Source: Steromphala cineraria (taxonomy: Eukaryota > Mollusca > Gastropoda > Trochida > Trochidae). From it: a stretch of 64,000 nucleotides of DNA. The notes under the pieces are model-generated. The model made no database searches, was not told the DNA's origin, and saw nothing but the letters and a program-made list of their open reading frames with translations. The number at the start of each line of letters is the position of its first letter. Positions within the stretch are counted from its first letter, which is position 1. The DNA lies in assembly GCA_916613615.1 (NCBI GenBank), contig OU744726.1, forward strand, positions 18,169,515-18,233,514, given 5' to 3'. A program made the translations under genes and the position numbers. Of the stretch, positions 61,370-64,000 are shown in pieces.

Positions 61370-62238
61370 CCCAGTTGGAGAAGGCCCCACCGTGCCGTTC
61401 TGAGCAAACACTTGTGGTCCTAATCTGGTCACTCCCTCAAGGTCTTCCTTAGACAAATGTCGAAGGTAGTGGTTGGCAAAGATCCTGCCGAACAGCCTGA
61501 CATAATTTCTGCCCCCGCAATGTTGCTATGAAAAGCCATAGAGGCTGAAACCGCCCCTATCTCATGCGGGTTGGTGCAGGCCGGGGGCGCTTATTCTTTG
61601 TACGCTATGTACGCCTCCAGAATATCCGGCAGATAGACCCCAAAGACCCGTCTATCAATCTCCTTGGTACTCCACTGGGAATGGGGCAGGAAAAGCCTCC
61701 TTTCTACCCTGTCGGAGTGAACGCATGCACTCCTCGTAAATCCGGAGAGCTAACACCGGGCAAAGAGATCTGCTTCCCTAGTCCTTGGGGGAAGCTGCAC
61801 CCGCCAGAGCAGGGATGTGAAACACTCTGCCCCTCAAATCAGACCCTTGGTTCTTGCAGACAAAGTCCGGAGCAAGGCCCAAGGAAGCTATACCCCCTTC
61901 CCTCGGTTTGAACCACAGCAAGTCAGCCTGAAGGGCATGTAACTCAGAAATCCTGGCGGCCGATGCCATCGCCACCAGGAAAGTGGTCTTAACCGTCAGG
62001 CAGAGAATGATAGTATCCGTAAGCAGCTCTTAGAAGTCCGAGCATAGGTGCTCCAGGACAATAGCCCATTCTGGGGGCTTTGGCATGAGCAGCCACCCAC
62101 CTGACGGTAAGTTTTGATGACTTCCTTAAGGACCGAAATGTCCACCGAGGGATCCCGCTTGCGCAGGACAGACATGATTGCTGCCAAGTGGGTGTTAATG
62201 GAAGAGACCTTAAGCCACCTTCCCTCCCGGAGATAAAC
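61370..62238 (-). pseudogene. DIRS tyrosine recombinase, decayed
   Basis: Minus-strand remnants in order: SSINTHLAAIMSVLRKRDPS (62,210-62,130), MASAARISELHALQADLLWF (61,975-61,910, with the first catalytic Arg region), TNPHEIGAVSASMAFH (about 61,570-61,520, the HxxR region with Gly in place of the second Arg) and FANHYLRHLSKEDL (about 61,470, with the candidate catalytic Tyr). Frames shift between blocks. It continues the pol of the next entry across the MITE. Confidence 0.7.
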
Positions 62239-62828
62239 TTAACCCTTACGATGCGGCTATATATTTTTGCTCTACAAGCCCACGTGGCGGAATTGTTTTG
62301 TCCGGTGCCAGCCACCGTTATATCCTGATTAACCGCTTCTTTATTTTTGTGCGCGGATATACATATGATACATGGAAATAAAGACAATTCTCTCTTCTAT
62401 ACGACGATGTAAAAATTATAAAATTATCTCTAATGGTTCGTGAGATATAAATGCCGCAAGGTGGGTACCCTCAATCATTTTGAGGTAAACAAATTTTTTG
62501 CGGCACTTGTCGCAACGCTTTGCCGCTTCTTTATTTTTGTGCGCGGATATACATATGATACATGGAAATGAAGACAATTCTCTCTTCTACACGATGATGT
62601 AAAAATTATAGAATTATCTCTATTGGTTTGTGAGATATGAATGCCGCAAGGTGGGTACCCTCAATCATTTTTGAGAAAAGGTTTGATATTTTATATCCGG
62701 GAGCAGCCAAGACTGCTTGCAGTCAATATATAGCCTTATCCTGAAAGTTACGGATTTCGCCAAGAGGGCTTACGTGCCATTTTATATTTGGCCCGTAAAT
62801 ATCACGCGCCCCGCATCGTAAGGGTTAA
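62239..62828. mobile_element. piggyBac-type MITE inserted in the DIRS pol
   Basis: TTAA (62,239-62,242), then CCCTTACGATGCGG (62,243-62,256); the exact inverted terminus is at 62,811-62,824, followed by TTAA (62,825-62,828). The interior of 582 bp includes a direct repeat of about 155 bp: CCGCTTCTTTATTTTTGTGC at 62,332 and 62,523, each ending in GTGGGTACCCTCAATCATTT. No coding capacity. Removing one TTAA and the element rejoins the DIRS reading. Confidence 0.92.
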
Positions 62829-64000
62829 TACCTGCCACTTGGGGGACAGTAGTCACTTGCACAAAGGACCCCCACTGTACGTCGTACAGCATGCGCGTGG
62901 AGACCCGCTGAGCGATAGACAACGCCGCCATGATTCGTTTGGAGTACCCTGCTTGTCTCATCCCCTTTTGTAAACAAGCAAAACGTGAAGGTTGAGCGCC
63001 TAAGAGAATCCAAATGAGGGGAATGGGGACTGGCTTCGCATGACACATCCTCCGAACAGGTACGAACCATGCTCTCGCCAGCCACAGGGGGGCTATCAGG
63101 TTGAGCCTGATAATCCGGGTCACCTGAAGCTTGGCCACCACCTGCGGGAAAGCAGGAGGGGGAAAGGCATAAGCGTCCATCCCCTCCCACTCTAACGACA
63201 GCGCATCAAAGGCCCACGCCCCTGTGTCGGGGACTGGTGAAACGTAAACAGGAAGCTGATGGTTCAGCCGGGTCGAAAACAAGTCTACAAGAGGTCTCCC
63301 GAAGTGCTGACACACCTGAGCGAACGCACATTCCTTGGGGTGCGTCTTGTCCAGCCTGGATAGAGCATCCGCCAGAATGTTCTTTACCCCCAAAAATATC
63401 TGAAGCCTCTCCGAGAGACTGAACAGGTCCAACGACAGCTGGAGAATGATAACTGCCCTGGTCGAGCCTTGTCTATTGATCTCCCAGGCGGCTGTTGAGC
63501 TGTCCGTGTGTACTAGGAGCACTTGTCCTGACAGCTGGGCAGACCAGTGATTGATTGCCCGCTTGATGGCTTCCATCTCCAGGTCGTTTATGTGATGAGG
63601 GAGTTGGCTTGCGTCCCAGGCGCCTGCTGCCTGTTTCATTGCTAGATGGGCTCCCCATCCCTGCATGGACGCGTCTACAAAGAGGTGCGCTGTCGCCGCT
63701 GGCGGCCTGAGAGGCACGCCTGTGAACAAGTTCTCTTCCACTGTCCATCAGGCTAGTTAGGGAATGAGATCCCGTTTGTACACGTCCTCCCTTATGTATG
63801 GGTTTTAGTAAACCTGGAGCGGCCTCAGCTGTAGCTGTGAGGGTCCTGGGCCGAGGTGAGTAACCCTAAGATCCGCTGCGACTCCGGCACCCTTGAGTCC
63901 TCAAAAGAAGATCCTCCCCCATCCTTTCCTGGGGAACAAGCACTCTGAAGTGAGCGGTGTCAAAGATTGCATCCAGGAAGGTGAGCGAGGTGGACGGCTG
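62825..64000 (-). pseudogene. DIRS pol: end of reverse transcriptase and RNase H (runs off the window)
   Basis: From 64,000 to 63,742 lie reverse transcriptase/connection remnants (FLDAIFDTAHFRVLVPQERM) with stops. From 63,741 a 300-codon open frame carries RNase H with all four acidic positions visible: HLFVDASMQGWGAHL, DLEMEAIKRAI, LLVHTDSSTAAWEIN and KNILADALSR. It is followed by the conserved VDLFSTRLNHQLPVYVSPV stretch that precedes the recombinase in DIRS elements. The frame runs into the MITE at 62,824. Opposite orientation to the DIRS remnant at 56.3 kb. Confidence 0.8.

Noticed and set aside
61564..61911. 115-codon plus-strand frame in GC-rich DNA
   Set aside because: It is the shadow of the DIRS recombinase on the opposite strand; no domain in the plus frame.

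Overview
The window looks like animal genomic DNA, most probably a bivalve mollusc. It is AT-rich, its exons are short and spread over long introns, and it carries many kinds of mobile element (piggyBac-type TTAA elements, DIRS, a non-LTR LINE, tRNA-derived SINEs, satellite-bearing DNA elements). The bivalve assignment is inferred from the gene architecture and the repeat types; no species can be named from sequence alone.

Almost the whole window (about 60.5 kb down to about 1.2 kb, minus strand) is one gene. I could chain 34 exons with GT-AG borders and compatible phases, plus one doubtful terminal exon. The gene encodes a receptor-type protein tyrosine phosphatase. In order it has a fucolectin-like (F5/8-type) lectin domain on two exons (60.2-60.5 and 49.8-50.0 kb), fifteen eight-cysteine EGF-like domains each on its own phase 1-1 exon (43.1-11.9 kb), one transmembrane helix (11.6-11.7 kb), a juxtamembrane segment with candidate signalling motifs, a catalytically complete phosphatase domain D1 (9.6-5.7 kb) and a second domain D2 whose catalytic loop is destroyed (5.2-2.2 kb). 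The chained coding length is about 4.4 kb, or about 1,475 residues without the N-terminus. The signal-peptide exon is unresolved: it lies either in the open frame up to 60,725 or outside the window.

The EGF part shows exon birth and death. A block of about 1 kb holding two EGF exons and their introns (about 18.9-20.0 kb) has a close copy at 28.1-29.1 kb, and at least four truncated EGF exon remnants lie in the introns (28.1, 38.8, 39.8, 41.7 kb).

Mobile and repeated DNA, left to right: a piggyBac-like TTAA element (98-1119) just beyond the 3' end of the gene; a foldback (3.1-3.3 kb); an element with CCCCCGCCGC-type ends (12.9-13.8 kb) and relatives at 24.5-25.3 and 41.9-42.9 kb; a probable TTAA element (14.9-16.1 kb); a 5'-truncated LINE with an open 936-codon frame (20.4-23.4 kb) nested in an older repeat whose LINE-free copy lies at 47.5-48.6 kb; an inverted-repeat element made of ACGT-rich subrepeats (29.4-31.0 kb) carrying a SINE; a decayed Ty1/copia-order pol (34.4-36.4 kb) beside a decayed Tc1-like transposase (36.8-37.6 kb); a 3.2-kb element with a 45-bp minisatellite (43.4-46.6 kb); a 145-bp satellite with a ten-unit higher-order period (50.1-53.4 kb); a 2.3-kb terminal-inverted-repeat element (53.4-55.7 kb); a deleted DIRS element with inverted termini and gag only (56.3-58.5 kb); and, running off the right edge, a DIRS pol in the opposite orientation (61.2-64.0 kb) interrupted by a clean TTAA-flanked piggyBac-type MITE.

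No second host gene, structural RNA gene or CRISPR array was seen. Exon borders were read by eye and have not been tested against transcripts.
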